In this document: positions 24,211 to 33,369 of the stretch, piece by piece | Layout of the letters: each line of letters begins with the position of its first letter | Numbering within the stretch: the stretch's first letter is position 1 | Source of the DNA: C7867-002 sp038211765 | Lineage (GTDB): Bacteria > Patescibacteriota > Minisyncoccia > Phycocordibacterales > PALSA-1337 | DNA length: 64,000 nucleotides | Direction: 5' to 3' | Assembly: GCA_038211765.1 (NCBI GenBank) | Contig: JBBQVG010000001.1 | Coordinates: forward strand, 1 to 64,000 | Notes under the pieces: generated by a model | Database searches by the model: none | What the model was told of the DNA's origin: nothing | The model's input: the letters and a program-made list of their open reading frames with translations, nothing else | Position numbers and translations under genes: made by a program

Positions 24211-25128
24211 ATGGAACCTACAACAGTACCACCAGTCGTTGGATCGATGTCTTCAGTGCCGGCACCAGTAAAGATGGGCAAGTTTGCTGCAAGTTTGGCT
24301 ATCATCAAGCAGTCGTGGAATATATTGGTGCAGGACAAGGAGTTGGCTTTGTTTCCTGTGGCCTCATTTGTCACTAGTCTGGTTGCGCTCATACTCATGT
24401 GCGTGGTTTATTTTTTTGCGGCGTTGGGTGGAAATATTCATTCGGTTGATTCGCCTGCAGCTGCTGCGGGTGGTTTCGTTTCGTATGCGATCTTATTTAT
24501 CTACTATGCAGTGACGTTTTTTATTGTAAATTTTTTCTTGGCGGGCATGTACATCATCATTCATGCGCGGTTCAACGGACAAAACCTTTCATTTACTGAC
24601 GGTGTGAAAGGTGCACTCAACTGCGTTACCAAGATTTTACTATGGTCGTGTATATCGGCAACAGTTGGGGTAGTACTCAATATTATCGCAAGCAAAGGGA
24701 AAATCGTCGGACAGATAGTATCGGCACTACTCGGTGCCGCATGGAATATTTTGACGTACTTTAGTCTGCCGGCACTTGTCATCGGTCAGACGTCAGTCAG
24801 AGATTCATTCAAGGAGTCGGCTGGGATCATACGCAAGACCTGGGGAGAGTCAATCATTGTAAATTTTGGCGTAGGTTTGGTTTTTGGTTTGATATTCATG
24901 CTTGCTTTTGTTGCGGCTATTGTCACAGTTATTCTAGTGCCTACACTATCGGTCGCGATCCTGGTAGCGATCTTGTTCATCATATTCTTGGTGGTGATGA
25001 GTATTCTCTCTTCGACTCTGGGTTCTATCTTCAAACTGGCATTGTATGAATATGGTCGCACGGGCATAGTTCCTCAAGGATTTACTCCTGCATTGGTACA
25101 GAATGCCATAAAAAATACTCAGAAGTAG
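24211..25128 (+). CDS. Polytopic membrane protein (DUF6159-like)
   Basis: 305 residues. After a Pro/Val-rich start, KFAASLAIIKQSWNILVQDKELALFPV leads into about six membrane segments (near 49-72, 89-117, 143-170, 170-195, 220-248, 250-275). The pattern of a charged amphipathic start (IIKQSWNIL..DKEL.LFP) is typical of the DUF6159 family common in CPR and archaea. Function unknown. The C-terminus is YGRTGIVPQGFTPALVQNAI. Confidence 0.7.
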   Translation: MEPTTVPPVVGSMSSVPAPVKMGKFAASLAIIKQSWNILVQDKELALFPVASFVTSLVALILMCVVYFFAALGGNIHSVDSPAAAAGGFVSYAILFIYYAVTFFIVNFFLAGMYIIIHARFNGQNLSFTDGVKGALNCVTKILLWSCISATVGVVLNIIASKGKIVGQIVSALLGAAWNILTYFSLPALVIGQTSVRDSFKESAGIIRKTWGESIIVNFGVGLVFGLIFMLAFVAAIVTVILVPTLSVAILVAILFIIFLVVMSILSSTLGSIFKLALYEYGRTGIVPQGFTPALVQNAIKNTQK

Positions 25129-25580
25129 TTTTAGATGTTCACGTGATCCTCTCTTGTCAGAATAAAAACGTGGCAAAAGAATCGTGCCCAAACTTGATTT
25201 CACTTTTATAAAAACAAGCCAAGATCAGTAGTTACGACATATAGGGAACGGGATTGATGATGACCACTAAGAGTGGTAGTTTATTCCTTGGACCTAAGTG
25301 GAGTGTGTGCTCTATGCTTGGTTCAAAGCCTGGTTCAAAAACGCAAACTAGTTTAACGCATGAAAAGAAAGTTGCTCATAGTCACCGGAAGAAGAAACCG
25401 CGTTGCCATAATTATTCGCAATGTAACGCGCGTAACATTCAATCACTGCTCGCGGCGGTCGTACCAACAGCGGCACGCTCGAGACACTCGCTGGAGTCAC
25501 GTCTCCAGGCTCAAGGCCTGGGCTCGTTGGCTCGAGGCACAGCAGCAATCGGCAGTCTGAAAAAACAAGGAGAAGTCCGT
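25129..25580 (+). other. 452-bp stretch before a cysteine-rich gene
   Basis: A 66-codon basic frame (25360-25560, ATG start, MKRKLLIVTGRRNRVAIIIR) lies here without a visible ribosome site; it may be a small protein or chance. GC-rich dyads such as GGCTCAAGGCCTGGGC occur near 25510. I see no clear promoter, tRNA or repeat. Confidence 0.3.
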
Positions 25581-26003
25581 ATGTGGCAAACTCTTTTGAA
25601 AATTTCTCAGACACCCACCTATATCGTGTTTTCGGTGACAAGTACGTTGGTGTGGATATTGGTTGTTGTTGCAAAGAGACATTCGCGCCGCTGTATCTGC
25701 GGATCGTGGCGAGTCGGACGTATCCATCAGATGATCCTTGTTGAGGATCGTCGCAATGATGGATTTCATTTCCACTGTTTCACCTTTACACCGTGTAGAA
25801 AGTGCACGGAGGTCGGCTGTGGTAGTCATGACAAGTACTGCAATGTCATGGAACTGTGGTGGAGGAGCACGTTCCACCCAGGACAATTTGTCCTCCGTCC
25901 AGATCTCTTTCGCCGAGCAGGTATCGGCCTTCCAGGCTCTCCGTTCATCGCAACTTGTACCAAGATTGTTCACCGACCCTCAGTGACCGAGACAGCTTCA
26001 TAG
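25581..26003 (+). CDS. Cysteine-rich membrane-anchored orphan protein
   Basis: 140 residues from ATG 25581, 7 bp after a strong AAGGAG site. An N-terminal membrane anchor lies near residues 17-36 (TYIVFSVTSTLVWILVVVAK). Then a Cys/His-rich stretch follows: CICGS ... HFHCFTFTPCRKCTEVGC then GSHDKYC, which could bind metal. The frame is open 109 codons further upstream, but the ribosome site and membrane segment argue for this start. A terminator follows at 26029. Family unknown; moderately uncertain as a gene. Confidence 0.5.
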   Translation: MWQTLLKISQTPTYIVFSVTSTLVWILVVVAKRHSRRCICGSWRVGRIHQMILVEDRRNDGFHFHCFTFTPCRKCTEVGCGSHDKYCNVMELWWRSTFHPGQFVLRPDLFRRAGIGLPGSPFIATCTKIVHRPSVTETAS

Positions 26004-26028
26004 GGTAAAGATCATGATGCCACTTCAC

Positions 26029-26055
26029 GCCACCACTTCAACTGTGGTGGCTTTT
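26029..26055 (+). terminator. Terminator before ftsH
   Basis: 8-bp perfect stem GCCACCAC/GTGGTGGC with a 7-nt loop and TTTT. Confidence 0.85.
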
Positions 26056-26111
26056 CATTCCAAGTATTCGTCATTCTCCATACATTTTCTTTGCTTTATT
26101 CTGTTTTTCTG

Positions 26112-26117
26112 TATAAT
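26112..26117 (+). promoter_or_regulatory. -10 box of ftsH
   Basis: TATAAT 50 bp before the ftsH start, with TTTGCT at 26090-26095 as a modest -35 at 16 bp. Confidence 0.5.
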
Positions 26118-26166
26118 CAGTCTACGACCTATATCATAGTAATTACATTTGAAATTAACCTCTTAC

Positions 26167-28116
26167 ATGTCTACATCCACCCAAAAACCTCAACAGAAAA
26201 AGAACCCAAAGATCCCTCGTGGGCTTTTGCCGCGTCAGATGAGCTTTGTGAATATCATAGCTATCGCCATACTGATCTTCCTTTTGATAACGGGTGTTTA
26301 CTCCCAATTCTCATCGCAAGAACTTCCAGCCGCCCAAGCATCACTTTCCGAGATTGCAGCGGATGTCCAAAAGGGAGTAGTGACTACCATCAAGCTCGAG
26401 GATAACAACGTCATTGCCCAATATGCCGACATGTCCCTCAAGAAGGCTCAAAAGGAGCCCGACTCTTCCCTGACCGAAAGTCTCACCAATCTCGGTGTTA
26501 CATCTGCTCAGTTGGCTAGCACTACCATCATTGTGCAACAGCCAAGTGGATTTTGGTTTTGGTTCGGACAGATTGCGCCATTCCTTGCACCTATCCTCTT
26601 TCTCGTTTTCTTCATTTGGATATTCTCTCGTCAGGTAAAAGGTGCCGGTATGCAGGCGCTTTCGTTTGGTCAGTCCAAAGCGCGCATCACCATGCCAGAT
26701 GATCAGAAACAAAAAGTAACATTCAAAGACGTTGCTGGTGCTAAGGAAGCAAAGCAGGAACTTCTGGAGATCGTCGACTTTCTCAAAAATCCAAAAAAGT
26801 TTATCGAGATCGGAGCGGAGATTCCAAAAGGCGTTCTTCTGATGGGTGCACCAGGAACGGGAAAAACCCTCCTTGCTCGTGCGGTTGCAGGAGAAGCCAA
26901 TGTAGCCTTTTTTGCTATTTCTGGATCCGAATTTGTAGAGATGTTCGTCGGTGTGGGTGCTAGTCGCGTGCGTGATCTCTTCAAGATGGCCAAGGGCACT
27001 GCGCCAGCCATAGTCTTCGTAGATGAGATCGACGCCGTCGGCCGTGCACGTGGTTCGGGTATGGGTGGAGGCAATGACGAAAGGGAACAGACTCTAAACC
27101 AAATCTTGGTAGAGATGGATGGCTTTGAACCAAATGAAAAGGTTATTGTTATGGCGGCCACCAACCGTCCTGATGTTCTTGACCCGGCACTTTTGCGCCC
27201 TGGTCGTTTTGACCGACGTGTAGTTATCGATCTTCCAGACCGCGAAGATCGTGAAGCTATACTCGGTATCCACGCCGCAAAGAAACAACTGGCCGAAGAT
27301 GCAAACCTCAAGGTTGTAGCCGAACGTACTCCCGGCTTCTCTGGTGCAGACCTCGCATCCATCATGAACGAAGCAGCCATCCTTGCTGCACGTGAAGATC
27401 GTACCAAGATCGCCCAGTTTGACCTTATCCGTTCGATAGAAAAAGTGATGCTTGGTCCAGAACGTCGTAGCCACATACTCTCCACAAAAGAAAAAGAGAT
27501 CACGGCATATCATGAGGCTGGTCATGCTATCGTCTCCTCAGTTTTGCCAAATGCCGATCCTGTCCACAAGATCTCTATCATTTCTCGTGGCCGCGCCGCG
27601 GGATACACACTGAAGTTGCCACTCGAAGATCGCAAGCTCCAGTCTCGCAAAGATTTTCTCGATGATATCGCCGTTTCTCTGGGAGGATATGCCGCTGAGC
27701 GCATGATCTACGGTGACTTCACCACAGGAGCTTCCAATGATCTCCAGGTCTCGACGGCTCTAGCGCGTAGTATGGTCACTCAATACGGCATGTCAGAGAA
27801 GATCGGTCCAGTAGCCTTCGAATCCTCAGGTGGCCGCACGCTCTTTGGTATGGGTGTAGAAGGCAAAGACTATTCCGAAAAAGTGGCCGCCGAGATCGAC
27901 GGAGAAGTAACCCGGATCATGACCGAGGCTCGTGGCCACGCCGAGAAGGTGCTAACCGAGCACCGAAAAACATTTGAGATCATCACAAAAAGACTGATCG
28001 AAAAGGAAACCATCGAACGCGAAGAATACGAAAGTATCTTGGTTGCCCAAGGGATCAAACTCAAAAAGAAAGAAGAGGAATTTGTCTCTCCGCGTGCAGA
28101 CACACTGAGTGCATAG
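26167..28116 (+). CDS. ftsH: ATP-dependent zinc metalloprotease FtsH
   Basis: 649 residues from ATG 26167 (MSTSTQKPQQKKNPKIPRG). Two membrane segments (about 27-47 and 135-160) flank a small external domain. The AAA module has Walker A GAPGTGKT near 228, Walker B IVFVDEIDAVG and the second region of homology NRPDVLDPALLRPGRFDR. The zinc site HEAGH is near 448 and the third ligand region ASNDL follows. It extracts and degrades membrane and regulatory proteins. Complete and of normal length. Confidence 0.97.
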   Translation: MSTSTQKPQQKKNPKIPRGLLPRQMSFVNIIAIAILIFLLITGVYSQFSSQELPAAQASLSEIAADVQKGVVTTIKLEDNNVIAQYADMSLKKAQKEPDSSLTESLTNLGVTSAQLASTTIIVQQPSGFWFWFGQIAPFLAPILFLVFFIWIFSRQVKGAGMQALSFGQSKARITMPDDQKQKVTFKDVAGAKEAKQELLEIVDFLKNPKKFIEIGAEIPKGVLLMGAPGTGKTLLARAVAGEANVAFFAISGSEFVEMFVGVGASRVRDLFKMAKGTAPAIVFVDEIDAVGRARGSGMGGGNDEREQTLNQILVEMDGFEPNEKVIVMAATNRPDVLDPALLRPGRFDRRVVIDLPDREDREAILGIHAAKKQLAEDANLKVVAERTPGFSGADLASIMNEAAILAAREDRTKIAQFDLIRSIEKVMLGPERRSHILSTKEKEITAYHEAGHAIVSSVLPNADPVHKISIISRGRAAGYTLKLPLEDRKLQSRKDFLDDIAVSLGGYAAERMIYGDFTTGASNDLQVSTALARSMVTQYGMSEKIGPVAFESSGGRTLFGMGVEGKDYSEKVAAEIDGEVTRIMTEARGHAEKVLTEHRKTFEIITKRLIEKETIEREEYESILVAQGIKLKKKEEEFVSPRADTLSA

Positions 28117-28218
28117 TGCTCATGGCTAAACTCCTCGATTGATCTCCTTTTGGTCTCGTGGTAAGGTCGACATGAATCTGGGATGCGTCATCCCAACGCA
28201 GATTGAAAGAAGACAAGT

Positions 28219-28944
28219 ATGAGCAATCAAATACTGAAGTATCACCGTGTGCTTTTGAAGTTGAGTGGGGAAATGCTCGAAGATGAGCAATTAAATTTTT
28301 CTCCCCACGTGGCGAAAGTGTTGGCAAACGAAGTCAAGCAGATTTATGTAATGGGGGCACACATCGCCATTGTCGTTGGTGGGGGCAACATCTTTCGAGG
28401 TGTATCTGGGAGTAAGCAGGGTCTCGACCCCGTTACTGCCGATTACATGGGTATGCATGGGACCATTATCAACGCACTTGGTCTCATGGACATTTTCGAA
28501 AAGTCAGGGATGCCGACGAGAGTTCAGAGCGCATTCGAAAGTGATCGTGTCTGTGAGCCTGTCATTCGCCGCAGGGCGCTTCGTCATCTGGAAAAAGATC
28601 GCGTGGTCATCTATGCAGCCGGTACTGGTAATCCAGGTTTCACAACGGATACTGCTGCCGCGCTTCGGGCATTTGAGATCGGTGCCGAGGTTCTTCTCAA
28701 GGGCACCAAGGTTGACGGGGTTTACGACTGCGATCCGGTCCATAATCCGGCAGCAAAACGCTTCGAAAGCATAAGTTGTAACGAGGTGATCGAGCGCAAA
28801 CTCCAGGTGATGGACTCTACGGCGTTCACATTCTGTCGCGACAAGAAGATACCCATCATCGTTTTCAATCTCTTTACGCCGGGCAATCTCAAGGCGATCT
28901 TGGAGGGGAAATCAGTGGGTACTCTGGTTACTGTCGAACCTTGA
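28219..28944 (+). CDS. pyrH: Uridylate kinase
   Basis: 241 residues. LLKLSGEMLED at the start, VVGGGNIFRG, and the nucleotide-binding VIYAAGTGNPGFTTDTAAAL and LLKGTKVDGVYDCDP are diagnostic of bacterial UMP kinase, a hexamer of the amino-acid kinase fold that makes UDP. The usual partner frr is not next to it. A short hairpin GGGATG/CATCCC lies before the gene. Confidence 0.97.
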   Translation: MSNQILKYHRVLLKLSGEMLEDEQLNFSPHVAKVLANEVKQIYVMGAHIAIVVGGGNIFRGVSGSKQGLDPVTADYMGMHGTIINALGLMDIFEKSGMPTRVQSAFESDRVCEPVIRRRALRHLEKDRVVIYAAGTGNPGFTTDTAAALRAFEIGAEVLLKGTKVDGVYDCDPVHNPAAKRFESISCNEVIERKLQVMDSTAFTFCRDKKIPIIVFNLFTPGNLKAILEGKSVGTLVTVEP

Positions 28945-28968
28945 GTCGTTGTACGAAGCTATCGATCG

Positions 28969-28994
28969 GGCTCCGCAAGTGCGGGGCCTTTTTA
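28969..28994 (+). terminator. Terminator of pyrH
   Basis: 8-bp stem GGCTCCGC/GCGGGGCC (one G-U pair), loop AAGT, followed by TTTTTATTT. Confidence 0.88.
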
Positions 28995-29028
28995 TTTCAC
29001 TCACTTTATCCTATGATGAGTGCACCAA

Positions 29029-29102
29029 CCGCCCTTAGCTCAGTTGGTTAGAGCACAGAGCTTATACCTCTGGGGTCCTTGGTTCGAATCCAAGAGGGCG
29101 GA
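29029..29102 (+). tRNA. tRNA-Ile with anticodon UAU
   Basis: 74 nt. Acceptor CCGCCCT/AGGGCGG, D-arm GCTC/GAGC, anticodon arm CAGAG-CTTATAC-CTCTG giving anticodon UAU, T-arm CTTGG-TTCGAAT-CCAAG, discriminator A. CCA is not encoded. A UAU anticodon reads AUA directly; most bacteria use a CAU tRNA modified by TilS instead. Confidence 0.93.
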
Positions 29103-29157
29103 CATTGACGAGGAGAGCGGTGATAATGTAGCCCCACATGCTCACAGTATATGCCCA

Positions 29158-31461
29158 TTACTCAAAATGCGCCTCTTTTTTGTGTATCTCCACTCGGCGT
29201 TTTAGTACGGGGTACTTCGACAGTTTCTCATCCTCTTCGATCAGTCTGGCCGCCTCGGTTCGTGCCGCCTCCACCATCTTTAGATTCTTCAAAGCTTCCA
29301 TGGCCACGTCGGAGACTCCCCACTGACGTGCGCCGGTCAACTCTCCGGCTCCTCGTGCGGCCAAGTCTAGCTCTGCCAGTTCGAAGCCGTTTTTGGCCGA
29401 TTGCAATGCTTTGAGGCGGTCGATAGATTTTGCTGAAGAAGTTTCAGTAAATGCGTAGCAATAAGCTTGATGTGAACTACGCTGAACACGACCGCGTAGT
29501 TGATGGAGTTGCGCCAAGCCAAACCGTTCTGCCCCTTCTATGATTATGACTGTAGCATTCGGAACATTGACGCCCACTTCAACAACAGAAGTAGCGCAAA
29601 GGATATTGGTACGACCAGATTTGAAATCATTCATAACTTGATCTTTTTCTGCGGGCTTCATTTTTCCATGGAGAACGCCGATCTCGTAGTGAGGAAATAT
29701 TTTTTCCTTGAGCCTCTTTGCTTCTTCTTTGACAGACTTTGCGATGAGTGCCGCTTCTTTGTCTGGATCAGGTTCGTCGATGCGCGGACAGATCACGTAG
29801 AGTTGCCGACCTGCGGCCAGCTCTATATGAATCTTTTGGTACATGGCATCACGACTGCTTGGTGTGACGAGCTCGGTGATGATCGGCTTTCTACCAGCGG
29901 GGGATTCGTCGAGGACGGTGAGGTCGAGGTCACCATAGAGAGTTAGTGCAAGTGTGCGAGGTATGGGAGTCGCCGTCATGGAAAGCAAATGCGGTGCAGG
30001 CGGTCGAGGAGCCGTCTTTCCTGGAGATGACGCCTGCTGATTTTTCTTTACCAACATACCGCGTTGGTTCATCCCAAAACGATGTTGTTCGTCGATGATG
30101 ACATATGCCAGTCGTTTGAACTGCACGGACTTTTGAATAAGCGCGTGAGTGCCGATGACTACGGCGATCTCTCCGTTTTCGACCCATTTCAAAAGTTGTG
30201 ATTTGGAAATATCCGTCCAGCCTTTGGGATTTATTTTTGAAGGAAACTTTCGGCAACCCGAGGACGTGATAAGTGCGATCTGGATGCCGAGGTATGCAAA
30301 ATATTGGATGAAAGACTCGAAATGTTGGATGGCCAGGATCTCCGTCGGGCACATATAGGCGATCTGCAGTTTTTCGAATACCGCCCGAACAGGTTTTGCT
30401 GTTTTCGGATCAATGGGAGGCTTGGCAGTCAGTACGGCGTAGGTAGTGGCTGCAGCGACTGCAGTCTTGCCTGATCCGACATCGCCTTCGAGAAGGCGCG
30501 ACATGGCCTGACCTTTTTTCATATCGGAAACGATAGTGTCGATGGCGCGGTTCTGCGCATTGGTAGCCTGAAATGGAAAACGCTTCACAAACTCTTTTAG
30601 ATGAATGTCGTCAGTCTCTAAGGTAAAAGTGGGGAAGGTCTGATATTCTCTGCGAGCCTGCTGTTTTCCTAGTTGGATAGTAAAGACTTCTTCAAATGAA
30701 AATCGCTTGCGTGCAGATAGGGCGTCTTCGCGCTTGAGTGGCGTATGGATCCAGATGAGAGATGTTTTTATTCCTGGTAAATTGTATTTGGCCAGGATAT
30801 CTTCGGGGATAGGCTCAGCAACCGTATCGAGTAGGCCACTTTTGAAAATCTTTTGAATGGTGTGATACATCCACAGCGTTGTGATGCCACGCGACTCCGG
30901 ATACACCGGGTAGAGAGTATGCGCTTCGCCTTCATTTCCAAAAAGAGAATCTCCTACTCCTGTGGGGAGTTGATCCACTGCTTCGATCTTTGGGTTAGAA
31001 AAATAGAGATCAGAAGGGCGGGGGATTTCTTCGGTGACTTGCAAAATCTCGGTGGTGATAATAGTGGGTACGGTTGTCGGTAGAACCTTTTTTCGTCTCT
31101 GACTTATCTTACCTTCGATGCGCACCAGCATGCCATCGGTAAACATTTTTGCTACATAAGGCTGGTTGAACCAGACACAGTGTATCCGGCCAGTCTCGTC
31201 CTCTACATAGCCGTCGGCCATAGCGATACGGCTCTTGAAACCCTTGCTCGTTTTCAGTCCAGAGATTTTGCCAAATATAACCACAATGTCACCCTGTTTC
31301 AATGAGTCAATATTTCGTGCTTCTGCGGTGTCGCCATAGCGCACTGGGAAGTGGTAGAGCAGATCTTCGACAGTAGTGACCCCAAGCTTTTTCAAGGCCA
31401 GCTTTTGGATGGGAGTAATGCGGGCAAATTCGGGAATGGGTGTAGAGAGACTGACTGGCAT
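29158..31461 (-). CDS. recG: ATP-dependent DNA helicase RecG
   Basis: 767 residues. The N-terminal wedge/OB part (GDIVVIFGKISGLKTSKGFK ... RIHCVWFNQPYVAKMF) is followed by helicase motifs: Walker A GDVGSGKT near 322, DEQH box (VIIDEQHRFGMNQRG) near 453, MTATPIPRTLALT, and the motif VI segment QLRGRVQRSSHQAYC. RecG reverses stalled forks and remodels R-loops and Holliday junctions. The gene runs toward the tRNA-Ile. Confidence 0.96.
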   Translation of the reverse strand: MPVSLSTPIPEFARITPIQKLALKKLGVTTVEDLLYHFPVRYGDTAEARNIDSLKQGDIVVIFGKISGLKTSKGFKSRIAMADGYVEDETGRIHCVWFNQPYVAKMFTDGMLVRIEGKISQRRKKVLPTTVPTIITTEILQVTEEIPRPSDLYFSNPKIEAVDQLPTGVGDSLFGNEGEAHTLYPVYPESRGITTLWMYHTIQKIFKSGLLDTVAEPIPEDILAKYNLPGIKTSLIWIHTPLKREDALSARKRFSFEEVFTIQLGKQQARREYQTFPTFTLETDDIHLKEFVKRFPFQATNAQNRAIDTIVSDMKKGQAMSRLLEGDVGSGKTAVAAATTYAVLTAKPPIDPKTAKPVRAVFEKLQIAYMCPTEILAIQHFESFIQYFAYLGIQIALITSSGCRKFPSKINPKGWTDISKSQLLKWVENGEIAVVIGTHALIQKSVQFKRLAYVIIDEQHRFGMNQRGMLVKKNQQASSPGKTAPRPPAPHLLSMTATPIPRTLALTLYGDLDLTVLDESPAGRKPIITELVTPSSRDAMYQKIHIELAAGRQLYVICPRIDEPDPDKEAALIAKSVKEEAKRLKEKIFPHYEIGVLHGKMKPAEKDQVMNDFKSGRTNILCATSVVEVGVNVPNATVIIIEGAERFGLAQLHQLRGRVQRSSHQAYCYAFTETSSAKSIDRLKALQSAKNGFELAELDLAARGAGELTGARQWGVSDVAMEALKNLKMVEAARTEAARLIEEDEKLSKYPVLKRRVEIHKKEAHFE

Positions 31462-31498
31462 AGGGTTATTGTACGGGAATAATGCCGCAGTGCTTATA

Positions 31499-31526
31499 TT
31501 GACTTATTATCGAATTGTTGCATACT
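31499..31526 (+). promoter_or_regulatory. Promoter of the two-helix orphan gene
   Basis: TTGACT (31499-31504), 16-bp spacer, CATACT (31521-31526). Confidence 0.5.
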
Positions 31527-31549
31527 GTGTATCAGAAGGAATACCATAA

Positions 31550-32095
31550 ATGAAAGCACAACGAAAACTTGCAGCACAGTTGATCGGATGCGACGCGTCA
31601 GATCTCGAGATTTACCTTCGTGATGTCACGAGGATCAAGTCCTCCATTGTCGCCACTCTGGTCGGTGTCCTCTTGTGTCTATGGCGAGGGGTAGCCTTGG
31701 AGTGGAAGTTTGGGGCAGATCAGTGGTTCTGGGGGATCGTTACGGGGACCATTGTGTGCGCGGCCATTGTCCTCATACTTTATCTCACGCTTCTCGCCTG
31801 CGACGATGGAACGCATGAAGATGTAAGGAATTATCTCGAATGGGAAAATAAGTTCAGGCGATTCTTCAGTTCAGGAATCTTGCAACATGATTGTAGGATG
31901 TCTGCTCAAGGAAATATCAGGGAGGAGTTTGTAGCTATGGCAGGAAAAATTGTCGCCATGAAAACCCCGCCCCTTGGATCACTTGAGATGCTCAGTGAAG
32001 CTTACAAAGTGGCATCCGCACGCTTTCCACTCGAGTCCTTTGAAGCATTGTGTAACCAGGCGCACCGTGAGTTCGAAGAAGGTTATTTCACTTGA
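31550..32095 (+). CDS. Orphan protein with two membrane segments
   Basis: 181 residues; ATG 31550 follows AAGGAA with a 9-bp gap. Two hydrophobic segments near 33-48 and 62-84 separate a short N-terminal helix (CDASDLEIYLRDVTRIKSSI) from a cytoplasmic helical C-terminal part. Unknown family. It is one of the single-gene cassettes with a TTGAC promoter and a strong terminator. Confidence 0.7.
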   Translation: MKAQRKLAAQLIGCDASDLEIYLRDVTRIKSSIVATLVGVLLCLWRGVALEWKFGADQWFWGIVTGTIVCAAIVLILYLTLLACDDGTHEDVRNYLEWENKFRRFFSSGILQHDCRMSAQGNIREEFVAMAGKIVAMKTPPLGSLEMLSEAYKVASARFPLESFEALCNQAHREFEEGYFT

Positions 32096-32131
32096 GTGAT
32101 TTTTTCCGACTCATTTTTTCTGATCTAGCGT

Positions 32132-32161
32132 AGAGGCCATGCACACGCGTGGCCTCTTTTT
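32132..32161 (+). terminator. Terminator before tRNA-Ser(GCU)
   Basis: 8-bp stem AGAGGCCA/TGGCCTCT (32132-32139 with 32150-32157), 10-nt loop and TTTT. Confidence 0.85.
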
Positions 32162-32236
32162 ACTTTTGATAAAACGAGTTTTTTGTGCAAGAATGCCCAA
32201 ACTGATCGCCTTCGCCAAGGGCTTTGGTGTATCAAT

Positions 32237-32328
32237 GGAGACGTGGTGGAGTGGTCTAACATACCTCTTTGCTAAAGAGGCAGGCCTATTAAAGGGCCTC
32301 GAGGGTTCGAATCCCTCCGTCTCCGCCA
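32237..32328 (+). tRNA. tRNA-Ser with anticodon GCU
   Basis: 92 nt with a long variable arm. Acceptor GGAGACG/CGTCTCC, anticodon arm CCTCT-TTGCTAA-AGAGG (GCU, reads AGC/AGU), T-arm GAGGG-TTCGAAT-CCCTC, discriminator G and encoded CCA. Confidence 0.96.
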
Positions 32329-32424
32329 AAATTTCAGAATGTATTTTTGCAAAGTTTTTGGATGAAGTTAGCTGTTTGTTTTCCTTGCCCGTTTTGCGCC
32401 GAAATAAGGGAGGTCTATGAAAAT

Positions 32425-32453
32425 TTGAGCGAGGTATGGTTTTTTGGTAAAAT
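32425..32453 (+). promoter_or_regulatory. Promoter of the DUF3800-like gene
   Basis: TTGAGC (32425-32430), 17-bp spacer ending TGG, TAAAAT (32448-32453). The ATG at 32462 is 8 bp downstream, at the expected transcription start: a leaderless arrangement. Confidence 0.6.
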
Positions 32454-32461
32454 ATTCTGCA

Positions 32462-33109
32462 ATGAATAAATTTTGCTTCATAGATTCAAGTGGAATAATC
32501 AAACAAGACCGATTCTTTGGAACCGGACTTTTGATCGTAAGGAATGTTGGCGATATGGGTGATAAATTGAGCAAAAATAGCCAGCCGGCGAAACAGAAAG
32601 TCCAACAAGCGAAGAATGTAAAAATTGAGGATTTGTTAGTTAAGAACAAAAAAGATGAGGTGATACAAATACTCCGAAACAATGCTAAATTTGAAATGAA
32701 ATTTGATACAGTTCGACCGTCAACGCAAATGTATTATGAGAGAATGATAGATATATTTTTGTCTGATAAGGATAATAGATTTTCAGCTATGATTATTGAT
32801 AAAAATAATGATGGTTTTAGCGAAAATGAAATCGAGGATACATGGGAAACATATACAAAATATGCCGCTATGCTTGTCGTGAGGGAAATGAAGAATTTGT
32901 CAGGTGATAATCTGTGTATAGTAGTCGATGAAATTTCAAAGCCGAGAAACAAGCCATTATCACTCGAGGATACACTTTTGAGTAAAATCCGTACTGAAGT
33001 ATCAAAAGATTCGACGCTTGATTTCAATTCTGTATTTGGAGCATTTAGGCTCGCCAAAGAATTCACAGAAAATACCCAAGCATATTTTCATGTATTTGAG
33101 CAGATCTAG
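32462..33109 (+). CDS. DUF3800-like protein, possibly C-terminally short
   Basis: 215 residues from ATG 32462. The start MNKFCFIDSSGIIKQDRFFG resembles DUF3800 (consensus FIDESG), as do YYERMIDIFL and FSAMIIDK. DUF3800 has an RNase H-like fold and often sits near phage or defence genes. The first acidic motif reads DSSG instead of DESG, so one catalytic residue may be lost. The protein ends at HVFEQI, earlier than I expect for the family. AT-rich, between two tRNA-Ser genes. Confidence 0.6.
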   Translation: MNKFCFIDSSGIIKQDRFFGTGLLIVRNVGDMGDKLSKNSQPAKQKVQQAKNVKIEDLLVKNKKDEVIQILRNNAKFEMKFDTVRPSTQMYYERMIDIFLSDKDNRFSAMIIDKNNDGFSENEIEDTWETYTKYAAMLVVREMKNLSGDNLCIVVDEISKPRNKPLSLEDTLLSKIRTEVSKDSTLDFNSVFGAFRLAKEFTENTQAYFHVFEQI

Positions 33110-33316
33110 GAGAAACAGAAAAGCGACTGCTTTGTGGGCAATCGCCTCTGTATGGGTCATAGACAAGAAACCTACACCCATAACTTAACTTATTACTCAT
33201 ACTCTATACTAAGTGGATATGAAAGTCAAGCAAAGAGGCTGTTAGAGCAATTAGTCCTGGTAATCATCAGTGTGAAAATAACCACCTATGGGATTGCTCG
33301 GCCTTATCTTTATTAA

Positions 33317-33346
33317 AAAATCGTCCGAATGCGTTCGGGCGATTTT
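33317..33346. terminator. Bidirectional terminator
   Basis: 13-bp stem with one G-U pair (33317-33329 with 33334-33346), loop TGCG, A/T-rich ends on both sides. It can serve both the DUF3800-like gene and the convergent minus-strand gene. Confidence 0.85.
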
Positions 33347-33369
33347 GCGTTTTGCACAATCTTGTCTGC

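Noticed and set aside
25254..25580. 109-codon upstream extension of the Cys-rich gene
   Set aside because: The strong AAGGAG site and the membrane segment support the start at 25581; the extension is low complexity.
29020..29205. 61-codon frame over tRNA-Ile
   Set aside because: Same artefact: translation of the tRNA and its flank.
32111..32329. 72-codon minus-strand frame over tRNA-Ser(GCU)
   Set aside because: It is the reverse complement of the tRNA (the familiar false EGFEPSRP-type translation), not a protein gene.
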